From the NCBI RefSeq assembly GCF_024181285.1, contig NZ_CP051201.1:1922001-1986000 (forward strand): a stretch of 64,000 nt of DNA. Reading direction: 5' to 3'. The notes under the pieces were generated by a model. The model did not search any database, had not been told where the DNA came from, and worked only from the letters and a program-made list of their open reading frames with translations. This DNA is from Treponema sp. OMZ 790 (lineage in GTDB: Bacteria > Spirochaetota > Spirochaetia > Treponematales > Treponemataceae). A program made the position numbers and the translations under genes. How positions within the stretch are numbered: position 1 is the first letter of the stretch; each line of letters begins with the position of its first letter. Shown here piece after piece: positions 8,514-17,324 of the stretch.

Positions 8514-10457
8514 ATGGAAGAACCTTTATCTATCGAAAAAACCACCATTCGCGAAAAACTTCATGCGGTTGCTCTCTCGGCTCCGAAAACGAGCGGGGTT
8601 TATCTTTGGAAGGATAAGGCCGGGGCAGTCATCTATGTGGGAAAGGCAAAGTCGCTTAAAAACCGCCTGAGTTCTTATTTTACATCGAACAGGGATATTA
8701 AAACCCGCATCCTCGTTTCACGTGCCGATTCAATCGAGTACATTCAAACCGATAACGAGTATGAGGCACTCCTCCTGGAAAACACCCTCATCAAAAAACA
8801 CAAGCCGAGGTACAATATAAATCTTAAAGACGGAAAAACCTATCCCGTCTTAAAATTAACCAATGAAGAATTCCCGAAAGTTTACCGCACGCGGAACATT
8901 AAAAATGACGGCTCAAAATATTTCGGGCCATTCCCAAATGTTTCGGCAGTCGATATGTTTTTGACCCTGATAAAACATAATTACACCCTGCGTCAATGTA
9001 AGCGGTTAAAAAAGCGGGATACTCCCTGCCTTTATTTTCATATCGGAAGATGTAAGGCTCCATGCTGCGGCAAGATAAGCGCAGAAGAATACGGAAAGGA
9101 TATAGAAGAAATTACCCTGCTTTTGGAAGGCGAAATAGAGGATGTTTCTAATGCCTTAAAAGAAAGAATGAAAGAGGCCGCAGAAAAACAAGAGTTTGAA
9201 AAGGCAGCCCGTCTCCGTGACGGAATACAGGCAGTCTATGCTCTCCGCGGACAAAACATAGTTCAGGACATGGATCCCGAAAGCCGCGACTATATTGCAT
9301 GGGCCTTTGAAGGAGCCATGATCAGCATAGCTGTTTTAAAGATGAGAAATGGACGCCTCGTCGGGCGGGATCTTTACCGTTCGCACAGCTTAAAAGAAGA
9401 AGGCGAAATACTATCCGAGTTTGTATCGGCTTATTATGTTTCGGCAAACGAGGTTCCGCCTAAAATCTTTATTCCTCAAGCCGCCGACGGAAACGCCCTC
9501 ATCGAAAAATGGCTTAACGAGGAGCTTCACGCAAAGACAAGGATAAGCATTATTCCCTTAGAGGAAATCGAAGAAGCGGCGGACAAGACACCTGAGTACA
9601 AGTCCAACGAGGAAGCCCGGCGGGCTGCTATGCATGCGGCTCAAGGAGAGCCTCTCGATCTTTCTCCGGCTGAAATTAAACACCACAAGGCCGCACTGAA
9701 AATGGCCCGCTTTAATGCAAAAGAAGATGCCCTGCGCCGTCTAAGGGAGCAGGGAGATTTTGCTGCAGTTGAGGACTTACAAAAAAGACTCAACCTGCCC
9801 TGCCTTCCGCAGCGTATCGAGGGCTTCGACATTGCTCACCTCGGCGGAACCTTTACTGTGGCGGCTCTTATTTCTTTTAAAGAAGGAAATCCCGATAAAA
9901 AGAATTACAGGATATTCAGGCTGAAAAACACAGACGGCATAATCGATGATTATGCTTCGATGAGGGAGGTAATAGCCCGCCGATACACCCGCCTTGTAAA
10001 CGAAGGAGCAGATCTTCCCGACCTAATCCTGATAGACGGAGGCTTGGGACAGGTAAATGCTGCAAGCAAAATCATAGGAGCCCTGGACCTTAACATTCCT
10101 GTTATCGGCCTCGCCGAAAAAAACGAAGAAGTTTATTTTCCGCATAATTCAGAGCCCATCATACTGCCGAGAAGAAGCGATGCCCTCCGCCTCCTTCAAA
10201 GAATCCGGGATGAGGCCCACCGCTTTTCGAACACGAGAAACAATAAGCTCAGGCGGGCAAACAAACTTAAAACCGAATTTGAAAACCTCCCCCACATCGG
10301 CAAAAAAAGAGCCAATGCTTTGCTAAAGGCTTTCGGCAATATGGAAACCTTAAAGACGGCTACAGCCCAAGCTCTTTCGGAAGCCGTAAAGATTTCTTTA
10401 AAACAGGCAGAAGAAGTGTTGGCGGCGATTAAAAATGTACCTCCTGTACATTTTTAA
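8514..10457 (+). CDS. uvrC: UvrABC nuclease subunit C
   Basis: A 647-residue nucleotide excision repair nuclease. Domains in order: GIY-YIG nuclease (about 20-100, GVYLWKDKAGAVIYVGKAKS split across the motif), a cysteine-bearing linker, a UVR helical motif (EKQEFEKAARLRDGI, about 222-236), an RNase H-like endonuclease with IEGFDIAHLGG (about 437) and LILIDGGLGQ (about 505), and a helix-hairpin-helix end (LPHIGKKRANALLKAFG, about 590-606). UvrC makes both incisions flanking a lesion after UvrA/UvrB loading. The start lies two bases after the previous stop with no clear ribosome-binding site, so coupling is likely. Confidence 0.96.
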   Translation: MEEPLSIEKTTIREKLHAVALSAPKTSGVYLWKDKAGAVIYVGKAKSLKNRLSSYFTSNRDIKTRILVSRADSIEYIQTDNEYEALLLENTLIKKHKPRYNINLKDGKTYPVLKLTNEEFPKVYRTRNIKNDGSKYFGPFPNVSAVDMFLTLIKHNYTLRQCKRLKKRDTPCLYFHIGRCKAPCCGKISAEEYGKDIEEITLLLEGEIEDVSNALKERMKEAAEKQEFEKAARLRDGIQAVYALRGQNIVQDMDPESRDYIAWAFEGAMISIAVLKMRNGRLVGRDLYRSHSLKEEGEILSEFVSAYYVSANEVPPKIFIPQAADGNALIEKWLNEELHAKTRISIIPLEEIEEAADKTPEYKSNEEARRAAMHAAQGEPLDLSPAEIKHHKAALKMARFNAKEDALRRLREQGDFAAVEDLQKRLNLPCLPQRIEGFDIAHLGGTFTVAALISFKEGNPDKKNYRIFRLKNTDGIIDDYASMREVIARRYTRLVNEGADLPDLILIDGGLGQVNAASKIIGALDLNIPVIGLAEKNEEVYFPHNSEPIILPRRSDALRLLQRIRDEAHRFSNTRNNKLRRANKLKTEFENLPHIGKKRANALLKAFGNMETLKTATAQALSEAVKISLKQAEEVLAAIKNVPPVHF

Positions 10458-10460
10458 TCT
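10431..10460 (+). terminator. Terminator-like hairpin overlapping the end of uvrC
   Basis: AAAAATGTAC (10431-10440) pairs with GTACATTTTT (10446-10455), loop CTCCT. The stop codon of uvrC lies in its 3' arm. Confidence 0.55.
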
Positions 10461-10461
10461 T

Positions 10462-10486
10462 AGAGTTTTGCTTTCAGCAAAACTCT
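10462..10486. repeat. GTTTTGC-type hairpin
   Basis: AGAGTTTTGCT (10462-10472) pairs with AGCAAAACTCT (10476-10486). The same GTTTTGC/GCAAAAC core occurs in a hairpin at 36713-36735, suggesting a small dispersed palindrome. Confidence 0.55.
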
Positions 10487-10565
10487 CCAAGGTTGGAACC
10501 ACCGACATCCGTGCCGGTTATAAAAGAAACTTTTCGTGATAAATCAACTTTTTATCATATTTAAA

Positions 10566-10597
10566 AAGGCTGTCCAAAAGTTTTGGACAGCCTTGTG
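10566..10597 (+). terminator. Hairpin terminator between uvrC and the lipoprotein cluster
   Basis: AAGGCTGTCCAAAA (10566-10579) pairs perfectly with TTTTGGACAGCCTT (10581-10594). The T-run after it is weak, but it lies between convergent genes. Confidence 0.65.
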
Positions 10598-10648
10598 TTC
10601 CGCCTTGAGCGGACTGTAAAACCGTTTCAGAATAATTAGCTGATTATG

Positions 10649-11128
10649 CTAGTATCCATAGTCATTGTTATAGTTTTTTCCCTTTACACAGTTTCCTTCG
10701 GTACCCATCTTTTCAATCCAAGCCTTACAACTGAACGGTTTTTTTGTAGTGTCGATTGTAAGTCTAACATTGGGCTTATTGTCTTTATTTTTTTGGTCAT
10801 CGTAACAGTTGACAGTCCATATTCCGTTTCCTTCATCTTTAAATATAAGAAACGGAAAGTCCTTTCCCATAATATTGCTGTGCAATTCGATTTTGTCAGC
10901 CTTTAAGACGATACACATTTCAGGTTTTAGGGGGCCGACCTGCATATCTCCCCAATACGAGCCGTAAAGTTCTTTCTGTTCTATAACTTTCGGAACAGCC
11001 GGAGGAGGTGTGGATTTATCACTTTCCCCATTGACTGCAGGGGGTGCAGACTGTATCGGCTGGGAACAACTTGTAAAGCCGATGAAGATGACAGCTAATA
11101 CTGTCATAACAAAAAATACCTTTCTCAT
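10649..11128 (-). CDS. Small lipoprotein of the TonB cluster
   Basis: A 159-residue predicted lipoprotein. The leader MRKVFFVMTVLAVIFIGFTSC ends in a spirochaete-style lipobox with Cys21, followed by a proline/serine-rich linker (residues 22-48) and a small folded domain with several cysteines (Cys at about 72, 107, 134 and 147). No family recognised. It is the last gene of the leftward cluster that contains exbB, exbD, tonB, a TonB-dependent receptor and another lipoprotein, so a role in binding the transported ligand is a reasonable inference. An AGGAG ribosome-binding site lies upstream of the ATG. Confidence 0.75.
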   Translation of the reverse strand: MRKVFFVMTVLAVIFIGFTSCSQPIQSAPPAVNGESDKSTPPPAVPKVIEQKELYGSYWGDMQVGPLKPEMCIVLKADKIELHSNIMGKDFPFLIFKDEGNGIWTVNCYDDQKNKDNKPNVRLTIDTTKKPFSCKAWIEKMGTEGNCVKGKNYNNDYGY

Positions 11129-11216
11129 AAAAATCTCCTATAAATATTGATTAATTTTAAATATCTATTTATAAAAACTTCTTCATAAAACCTCTTTATG
11201 AATTTGATGCCCTGTG

Positions 11217-12218
11217 TTACTTGCTTCTAAAAACTTCGGCAACAGGAAAGGGCATTTTACCCGGATGGAACGATATACGCAGTGTTAATTTTCCGTTTTC
11301 AAGTTTACCGAGAAGCTCAAGATGGTTTAATGTTACAGTTGAACCGTCAAGCTTTTTTGCCTGAGCAGTGCCTCCTGTAAGTTTAAGATAAGCAATATTT
11401 CCGTCTTTAAAAACCTGAACATCGGGAATATCAAAGGCATCAATAGACATTTCCGGTGTAGGAGCGGCTGTACGGTGTACTTTTACCGTTACCGTATGCG
11501 AATCCGGCATTCCTTTGGTAATACCCATTACCGGTGTAATTTCTTTACCGTCGGAATCTTTTCCGCACGAGCCGTGCTCCCGCAATAACCTTCCCCCCTG
11601 TCCTACAAAGGTGTCAAAACTTCCTTCATACGAAGCTGCACCCTCCCAATCGGCTGCAAGTGCAGTGCCCGGAACTAGAATCAGTACATCCTGAATACTT
11701 GGATCAAACTTCATTTCTGGTGCGTCGGTGTTTTTCGGAATTGATACCTGTTTTTTCAAGGGCACGCGTGTGTTTTTCATCGCTTCAATATCGGTAAGAC
11801 CGTCGTCTGTAAGCAAGATAACAATTTCATCCAGTGAGTTTATACCGACTTGCACGGCCATCCCCGCCTTTGATTTGTCTTTCCGTATCCATGCATCACG
11901 CTCTCCGGCAGAAAACCAATAGAGTGTGTAATTGGCTTTCGAATTTTTAACGGCATAATAATAGAACTGATTATCACTCATACCATTTACGTTCATATTC
12001 CAATCTGCCCGATTTTCATCATAAATGATAAAAGACGGTATTAGTGTAGTGCCGCTTGAGGCAGTAATATTTCCGTAAAATGTATACCCATAAATCTCGG
12101 AAAGATCGTAATCTTTTAAGTCCTGCACGCCTTGTGCACAGGATACAAGCGAAATGATCAGCAATACAATTAAGATCAAACCAACTGTCCCATTAATAGA
12201 ACGCTGTATGTTTTTCAT
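11217..12218 (-). CDS. Lipoprotein with C-terminal calycin-like domain
   Basis: A 333-residue predicted lipoprotein with Cys27 in LISLVSCAQG. The last 60 residues (AYLKLTGGTAQ, then LNHLELLGKLENGKLTLRI and PGKMPFPVAEVF) resemble the calycin-like domains found in surface lipoproteins of Bacteroidales, which are beta-barrels that often bind small hydrophobic ligands. The N-terminal half is not recognised. It lies 42 bases downstream of the TonB-dependent receptor on the same strand with an AAGGAGG site, so it is probably the surface or periplasmic partner of that receptor. The ligand is unknown; haem, iron chelate or a cofactor are possibilities only. Confidence 0.65.
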   Translation of the reverse strand: MKNIQRSINGTVGLILIVLLIISLVSCAQGVQDLKDYDLSEIYGYTFYGNITASSGTTLIPSFIIYDENRADWNMNVNGMSDNQFYYYAVKNSKANYTLYWFSAGERDAWIRKDKSKAGMAVQVGINSLDEIVILLTDDGLTDIEAMKNTRVPLKKQVSIPKNTDAPEMKFDPSIQDVLILVPGTALAADWEGAASYEGSFDTFVGQGGRLLREHGSCGKDSDGKEITPVMGITKGMPDSHTVTVKVHRTAAPTPEMSIDAFDIPDVQVFKDGNIAYLKLTGGTAQAKKLDGSTVTLNHLELLGKLENGKLTLRISFHPGKMPFPVAEVFRSK

Positions 12219-12260
12219 AAAAAACCTCCTTAGAAAACTTTTATAAAAATTTTCTATAAC

Positions 12261-14297
12261 TTAATTTTTAAACGTATATTTTCCGCCGATGCGCAAAACA
12301 ATACCGTCATTCAGACCGTAATATTGTTTTTGCGTTTCGTTGTTTGTTCCTTTTTTAAAGTGGATATTATTGAGCATATTATCCAAAGCAAAGTATACTT
12401 CAAACGTATCGTCAAAAAATTTCTTCGAAATATCCAAGCCCGCCATAAGATAGTCGGGCGTATAGTAGTTTGTTTTTGCACTTAAAAGTTGCGGCGAATT
12501 CCATTGCATATTAAGGGCGATTTCCGTTTCGATAACGGGAATAAGATATGCTGCATGAACCGTTACCCGATGCGTAACCCGTAAAGCAAGGTTTTCCCAA
12601 CGGGAAGCCGGGGTATCAAAAAATTTTGCACCCGTATAGGCATATCCTATCTTTGTTTTAAATCTGTCAAGTTCAGTTCTTATTAAAATGTCGCCGCCGT
12701 ATGTTATTGCTTTATCTACATTTCGATATTCGCGTATTTGCGGTGACGATAAACTATCGGTAACGACGCTGTCAATTAAGTCACGAATGTAATTAAAATA
12801 TCCGCCGGCAGAAACGGTAAAAAGATTTTTTACATTCTGCTCAACTCCGATATTAAAGCTGTGAGATTTTTCGGGAATAAGTTTAGGATTACCGTAAAGA
12901 ATAAAGTTGCCTAAACCGGGGGCATAGTTATGTCTGAAAATCCAATATTTTTCTTTTAAAGAAGGAATCTTATAACCCATTCCATAACTGAACCTAAAAG
13001 CAGTAGTTTCAGTCGGGTTGTATTTTATGCTGAACTTGGGCGTTCCCATGTAGATAGCTCCGCTCCCCTGAATACTCGGTGCAAGGGTAAAGCGTCCGCC
13101 CGGAACGAGTATCAGTTTTCCGTCAAAAAGAGAAATTACATCCTGTATAAACAAGGCCGTTTCCAAAGCATACTTTCTTTTTTGAAATGCCGTACCGTTC
13201 ATTGATGTAAGCATTACATTTACACCGAATGTCAAATCATTGACGGTATTCGGTATCCAGTGAGCACGCATATCAAACTCGGCATCAAAGGCATTGTAAC
13301 GTGTTTCTCTTGAAGATGAGTAGATACCGGCCTTTACATTGTATGCGGTATTCAAGAAGTATAATTTTCCTACAATAAAGCTGTCAAGATAAAATTTTTC
13401 TCCTTGAATGTATTTTCCGGTAAACCCAACTTCTCCTCGCTGCGATATATATGTCATATCGGATCCCTTGTCAAAGCCGGTTTTTGTGTAGTTGCTTACT
13501 TGTTTTGAACCTGTATACAAACCGTATAAACCGGCTGATCCCCACGAATCATTCCAAGTAAGCGTGTCACGGACAAATCCTTGCAGTTTTTTTGCATTTT
13601 CGTAATAGTCGATTTTTCCTGCCAGGGCATCGTGTATACTCTGTTTTTTGCCGGGATTATAATCAAAGCTGCCGGCCAATGAATTTGACAGATGCGTACC
13701 TGCAATGTAAAGGTTCCCAGCAGTATAATTTTTCCAGCCTAATATCAACGGCATAAAACCGATTTCTTCGGTAATGCCTCCTGTTATTTTAATCTTAGAC
13801 TTTTCGTTGTTTTCGATATTTTTCTGTTCTAAATCCGGCTTTTCCCGTTTTGTTATAATATTGATAACGCCGCCCATAGCCCCGCTTCCATATAAAACAG
13901 AATCAGCACCTTTGATAACTTCAATGCGTTCTATGTTTTCGACGGAAATCTGAAAAATAGGCGTTGCTCCGGATATATCGGTTGAAACACTTACCCCATC
14001 TATCATGATTTTTACATATCCGTTACCAAGCCCCTGCATAGTTACGGATTCATTGGCATTTCCTGCTGTAGCAGTATTTACATTAACATCAGGCAATGCT
14101 TTTAAGGCATCACCTACCGTTTTGGCGCCCGACTTCCGTATATCTTCATCTGTAATTGTTCTTTTTTGCTCAATCGAATCATCGATCTCTTGCTCAATCT
14201 TATCCGCATTAACAGTAATAACATCATCTTCCGTTTCTTGCGAAAACAAAAACGGCATGCATAAACATACAATGCAAAAAATAATAAATCGTTTCAA
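12261..14297 (-). CDS. TonB-dependent outer-membrane receptor
   Basis: A 678-residue outer-membrane receptor. It has a signal peptide (MKRFIIFCIVCLCMPFLFSQ), a plug domain at about 30-155 with the typical DALKALPDVNV and IERIEVIKGADSVLYGSGA motifs followed by GGVINIITKR, and a beta-rich barrel ending in VLRIGGKYTFKN, with a C-terminal aromatic-positive pattern usual for barrel assembly. These receptors import iron chelates, haem, B12 or sugars using ExbB-ExbD-TonB energy. All three energisers lie just upstream. A DtxR/IdeR-like palindrome lies 12 bases before the ATG, which hints at iron or manganese control. Ligand not determined. Confidence 0.92.
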   Translation of the reverse strand: MKRFIIFCIVCLCMPFLFSQETEDDVITVNADKIEQEIDDSIEQKRTITDEDIRKSGAKTVGDALKALPDVNVNTATAGNANESVTMQGLGNGYVKIMIDGVSVSTDISGATPIFQISVENIERIEVIKGADSVLYGSGAMGGVINIITKREKPDLEQKNIENNEKSKIKITGGITEEIGFMPLILGWKNYTAGNLYIAGTHLSNSLAGSFDYNPGKKQSIHDALAGKIDYYENAKKLQGFVRDTLTWNDSWGSAGLYGLYTGSKQVSNYTKTGFDKGSDMTYISQRGEVGFTGKYIQGEKFYLDSFIVGKLYFLNTAYNVKAGIYSSSRETRYNAFDAEFDMRAHWIPNTVNDLTFGVNVMLTSMNGTAFQKRKYALETALFIQDVISLFDGKLILVPGGRFTLAPSIQGSGAIYMGTPKFSIKYNPTETTAFRFSYGMGYKIPSLKEKYWIFRHNYAPGLGNFILYGNPKLIPEKSHSFNIGVEQNVKNLFTVSAGGYFNYIRDLIDSVVTDSLSSPQIREYRNVDKAITYGGDILIRTELDRFKTKIGYAYTGAKFFDTPASRWENLALRVTHRVTVHAAYLIPVIETEIALNMQWNSPQLLSAKTNYYTPDYLMAGLDISKKFFDDTFEVYFALDNMLNNIHFKKGTNNETQKQYYGLNDGIVLRIGGKYTFKN

Positions 14298-14308
14298 ATA
14301 ATCATCCT

Positions 14309-14327
14309 TTTAGTTAGTCTTAGCTAA
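14309..14327 (-). promoter_or_regulatory. Candidate DtxR/TroR-type operator
   Basis: TTTAGTTAGTCTTAGCTAA matches the 19-base DtxR/IdeR consensus TWAGGTWAGSCTWACCTWA at 15 positions and is an imperfect palindrome. It lies between the TonB receptor start and a possible minus-strand promoter (TTGCAT, 16 bases, TAGACT) just upstream. A metal-dependent repressor of this family (TroR) is known in treponemes. Confidence 0.45.
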
Positions 14328-14457
14328 CACGCAGTCTAACAGATTTTTTTATTTTATGCAATAGGATTTAAAAAAAAATATAAAAATATAGATTGTAAGA
14401 GATATAATTAAAAAAATACTGTAATGTGAAAAAATTTCTTTTTAACATAAACTTTAA

Positions 14458-15114
14458 CTATTTTAAAGAAAAATCCATAATAAAGGTAAGAGTCATAGCG
14501 CTCATACCGTCGGTCATTTTTTTAAAAGGTGAAGCTTTTTTAATTGAGGTAAGACATGCATTGTTTAGGATTTCGTATTTAGACGGCTCAAGAATATCTG
14601 CTTGAGCAAGCTTACCATCAGGATTGATGACAATACGTACACGTACTTTTCCTTCAAAACCGTTTGAGCGTGCTCTATACGGATATGTCTTTTTTGAAGC
14701 AATACGGCCGAGCGCATAGGATTTATAGGTTGCAACAGCTTTCGGGTCTTGAGCACGGGAAAATGAATCTTCATCACCGGGCACGGATGAGGCGTCACTT
14801 GCATTGCTCTCGTTTGCTTCCGAAGCATCATCAGGTGTTTCTTCCGGCTCCTCCGGCGTTTCGGGAACAGGTTCGGTAGGCGGTGCCGGAATTATGGGAG
14901 CGGTTTTCGGCTGTATGTTTTGTTTTTGCACAGCAGGAGACACTTTTTTCGGAATACGTCTTACTATATGTACTTCCGACATTGTCTGGATCGCACTGTC
15001 GGAAATGCTTGATATTGCCGCACTACTTCTTATGTTCCATACAGGTAAGCAAAACAATACGGCAACAAGAATTATCGTGCAAACTGCAGAGCTAATCCAG
15101 CGGGTCATGCACAA
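14458..15114 (-). CDS. tonB: TonB-like energy transducer
   Basis: A 218-residue protein with one N-terminal membrane segment (about 8-28), a long Pro/Glu/Ser-rich periplasmic spacer (about 70-115) and a C-terminal TonB domain (about 140-218: YPYRARSNGFEGKVRVRI, then PDGKLAQADILEPS). TonB carries proton-motive energy from ExbB-ExbD to outer-membrane receptors. The gene overlaps exbD by 23 bases and is followed by the receptor after 160 bases. The start may be this ATG or the ATG two codons later (MTRW). Confidence 0.9.
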   Translation of the reverse strand: MCMTRWISSAVCTIILVAVLFCLPVWNIRSSAAISSISDSAIQTMSEVHIVRRIPKKVSPAVQKQNIQPKTAPIIPAPPTEPVPETPEEPEETPDDASEANESNASDASSVPGDEDSFSRAQDPKAVATYKSYALGRIASKKTYPYRARSNGFEGKVRVRIVINPDGKLAQADILEPSKYEILNNACLTSIKKASPFKKMTDGMSAMTLTFIMDFSLK

Positions 15115-15496
15115 TTCCGATGCGGCTTATTCCTACCGCCTGTATTTTTGTTAATATTTGCACAATCCGCTCAAAATCAACCGTCCGTTCGCATTCAAGA
15201 GACAGAGCAAGTTCACTGTTCTCTTGATACAGGACGGTAAGTTCGGCTTGCAGTGCTTCAAGTGTAATGGCATTACCGTCCAATTCTATTGCGTCCGCAG
15301 TAACAGCAAGAACCTTTGTTGTGTTTTGTTCCTGTGTCGTGTCTTCGCTTTGCGGCAAATCAAGCGGTAAAGAGCTTCTTTTAAATTGAGTAGATACCAT
15401 AAAAAAGATGAGCAGAATAAAAATAACGTCGATAAGCGATGTAATGTTTACAACAAGTTCCTCGTCATGGCGGGATAAAGAATCGACTTTAAACAT
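15092..15496 (-). CDS. exbD: ExbD/TolR-type biopolymer transport protein
   Basis: A 134-residue protein with one membrane helix at about 18-38 (ITSLIDVIFILLIFFMVS) holding the conserved proton-path aspartate (Asp23), then a periplasmic domain. With ExbB it forms the proton-driven motor that powers TonB. It overlaps exbB by eight bases and tonB by 23 bases, so the three are translated as one unit. Confidence 0.93.
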   Translation of the reverse strand: MFKVDSLSRHDEELVVNITSLIDVIFILLIFFMVSTQFKRSSLPLDLPQSEDTTQEQNTTKVLAVTADAIELDGNAITLEALQAELTVLYQENSELALSLECERTVDFERIVQILTKIQAVGISRIGIVHDPLD

Positions 15497-16043
15497 CGCT
15501 TACCTCCATGTTTTCCCGCACTGTTTTTTCGTATTCTTCACCATACAGCTCAATAAACATCATGCGTTTTTCAATAATGCGCTTAAACATGCGATAACAC
15601 AGCAAGGCGGGAATCGAAATGATCATGCCGAATGCTGTAGTAAGCATCGCTTCCCAGATGCCGCCGGATAAGTCTTGAATATTTACTGCAGCACCTACCT
15701 CCGCCATTTTCGCAAATGAACCTATAAGTCCTGTAACCGTACCCAATAAGCCTATTGACGGTGAAACTGCACTTATAAAATTGAGCAGCCACAATCCACG
15801 GTTCATTTCATAATACAAAATCGTACTTTCTTTTATAAACTCTTTTTGTTGCTGAAACTCCGGCAAATCTGAAAACGCAGCAGCCTTCGATTGCAGCCGT
15901 TGGAGTACATCATTTTTTGAACCTTTCCGCGTTTGAAAAAAATATATGCTGCGCTCAAGGCACTGGCAAAAACAAAAACATAAGATAGCGGAAAGCACCC
16001 AGTTGAGAGGTCCGCCTAAATTAATAAATTCAATCAATTTCAT
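15489..16043 (-). CDS. exbB: ExbB/TolQ/MotA-type proton channel protein
   Basis: A 184-residue inner-membrane protein with a first helix at about 12-30 and a pair of helices around AVSPSIGLLGTVTGLIGSF (about 92-110) and GGIWEAMLTTAFGMIISIP (about 122-140), the signature of the ExbB/TolQ/MotA family. It forms the pentameric part of the TonB motor. I place the start at ATG 16043 rather than the in-frame TTG at 16052. No clear ribosome-binding site. First gene of the leftward TonB cluster. Confidence 0.92.
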   Translation of the reverse strand: MKLIEFINLGGPLNWVLSAILCFCFCQCLERSIYFFQTRKGSKNDVLQRLQSKAAAFSDLPEFQQQKEFIKESTILYYEMNRGLWLLNFISAVSPSIGLLGTVTGLIGSFAKMAEVGAAVNIQDLSGGIWEAMLTTAFGMIISIPALLCYRMFKRIIEKRMMFIELYGEEYEKTVRENMEVSDV

Positions 16044-16107
16044 AATTATCAAGAGAACATAATATCACATTTTAAAAAAACAATCTACAGGAATTTGTAA
16101 GAAATTT

Positions 16108-16593
16108 CTAACAAACCGTATAAAGAATTTCAGCCATAGGATCCGATCCATAAAGCTTTTTAATTTCTTCTAAAGTTTTGTGAAATTCATCCGTATTTTC
16201 TACAAACTTTTTTAAAGAAAAAACGGTATTTCCTCCATTGGAATAAAGCAATAAAATTTCTTTTTTTTTGTAGTTTGCAAAAACTTCTAAAAGTTTATTT
16301 AAAGCTTTCTCCGGCTTAAGGTTTTTGTTCTTTTCAAAAATGCTCCGATTAATCGCATCTAACGAAGCGTTTTCTTCCTCAGATTCAGGCTGCGGCACCT
16401 TATTAATTGCAAAATTCAATTCATTGTATGCGTACTCAAGCCAATAAAAAACATGGGCAAGAGTATCGCGGCAATTCCAATTATCATAAACCGACTGAAC
16501 CAGTTCCTCTTTGTATTTTTCAAAAAATGCGTTTATACAGTCTATTGAAAGGTCCAATTCTTTTTCTAATCTTTTTTGTGTAATCATATTCAC
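16108..16593 (-). CDS. ClbS/DfsB family (DUF1706) four-helix protein
   Basis: A 161-residue, all-helical soluble protein. NWNCRDTLAHVFYWLEY (about 38-54) is the characteristic metal-site-like helix of the DinB-related ClbS/DfsB/DUF1706 family; ClbS itself inactivates the genotoxin colibactin. Function in this organism is unknown, though self-protection would fit its place beside toxin tips. A broken, inverted copy lies at 2292-2680. In-frame alternative starts are MITQKRLEKE (third codon) or the ATG at the given end. Confidence 0.75.
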   Translation of the reverse strand: MNMITQKRLEKELDLSIDCINAFFEKYKEELVQSVYDNWNCRDTLAHVFYWLEYAYNELNFAINKVPQPESEEENASLDAINRSIFEKNKNLKPEKALNKLLEVFANYKKKEILLLYSNGGNTVFSLKKFVENTDEFHKTLEEIKKLYGSDPMAEILYTVC

Positions 16594-16604
16594 TTCTTAA
16601 TTAT

Positions 16605-16710
16605 AGAAAACGGCAAACCTTTGCCTATAGTTACAAAATACAGAAGCATCTCTTTTAAAAAATTATTCGGGAAAGAAAATTAGGTAAAACCGTACTATCT
16701 TGATATAAAA
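16605..16710. repeat. Right arm of the inverted repeat
   Basis: Reverse complement of this stretch matches 2292-2395 with few differences (shared TTTTACCTAATT, TTCCCGAATAATT, CTATAGGCAAAGGTTTG with one change, CGTTTTCTATAAT). Together with the ClbS-like gene it forms an inverted repeat of roughly 400-600 bases around the 13-kb core block. Confidence 0.85.
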
Positions 16711-16740
16711 CCGGCTCGGTGTATAATGTATATGCAATGA
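16693..16740 (+). pseudogene. RHS core stub carrying a promoter
   Basis: Reads YYLDIKPARCIMYMQ and a stop, a stub of the RHS YLD(T/I)ETELAYN block. It contains TTGATA (16700-16705), 16 bases, TATAAT (16722-16727), placed directly before the next gene, whose ATG overlaps the stub's TGA. Confidence 0.55.
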
Positions 16741-17315
16741 ATTACTTTATAATGAATTTTACCGGAGAAAGCAAGGTTTGGAAGGGATATTTTCCGTTTG
16801 CTTACGGATTTGTTTATCAAGAAAACAGAAATGTAGATTTTTGTAAAATCTATCGTAATAAAAATTTACAAAATTTAAAAATTCAAGCCTTACATCAAGG
16901 AGGAGAGGTAGTTAGGGACATTGCCTTGATAAAAGGAAAAATGCCTTTATTTTGTAAAATAAGCGATGTATTTTTAATCCGCGAAGATATTTTTAAGAAA
17001 GAGCTATTTCAGAATTTATACGGAATAGAATTTTTTGATGTAGAAGCGGAAGGTATTTTTCCTTTTAAATATAAAATGTTATCATTTAAAAGCGTATTAA
17101 ATTGCATTGACTTTGAACAATCGGTAAGAAAGCAATTTGATTTTCTCAGTAAAATAGTCTTGGATAAATCCAAAATTCCGGAAAACATTAACGGTTTTTT
17201 CTTGTCTGATTGGGATATTTACGGAGGCTTTCGTTGCATTGTAGATGATAAGTTAAAGAGTGCCTTATTACAATTACATAAAGCCTCTGATTTTATTAAA
17301 TTTAAAATGGTGTAG
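16737..17315 (+). CDS. Imm11/DUF1629-like immunity protein
   Basis: A 192-residue soluble protein. The C-terminal part (INGFFLSDWDIYGG, then CIVDDKLKSALLQ and FIKFKMV) resembles the end of DUF1629/Imm11 immunity proteins, where a short beta hairpin is followed by a helix and a final strand. I prefer the ATG at 16737 because it overlaps the stop of the RHS stub (ATGA); a GTG at 16719 is also in frame. The promoter TTGATA-N16-TATAAT ends nine bases before the ATG, so the transcript would have almost no leader. The cognate toxin is absent. Confidence 0.5.
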   Translation: MNYFIMNFTGESKVWKGYFPFAYGFVYQENRNVDFCKIYRNKNLQNLKIQALHQGGEVVRDIALIKGKMPLFCKISDVFLIREDIFKKELFQNLYGIEFFDVEAEGIFPFKYKMLSFKSVLNCIDFEQSVRKQFDFLSKIVLDKSKIPENINGFFLSDWDIYGGFRCIVDDKLKSALLQLHKASDFIKFKMV

Positions 17316-17324
17316 AGGTGCTGA

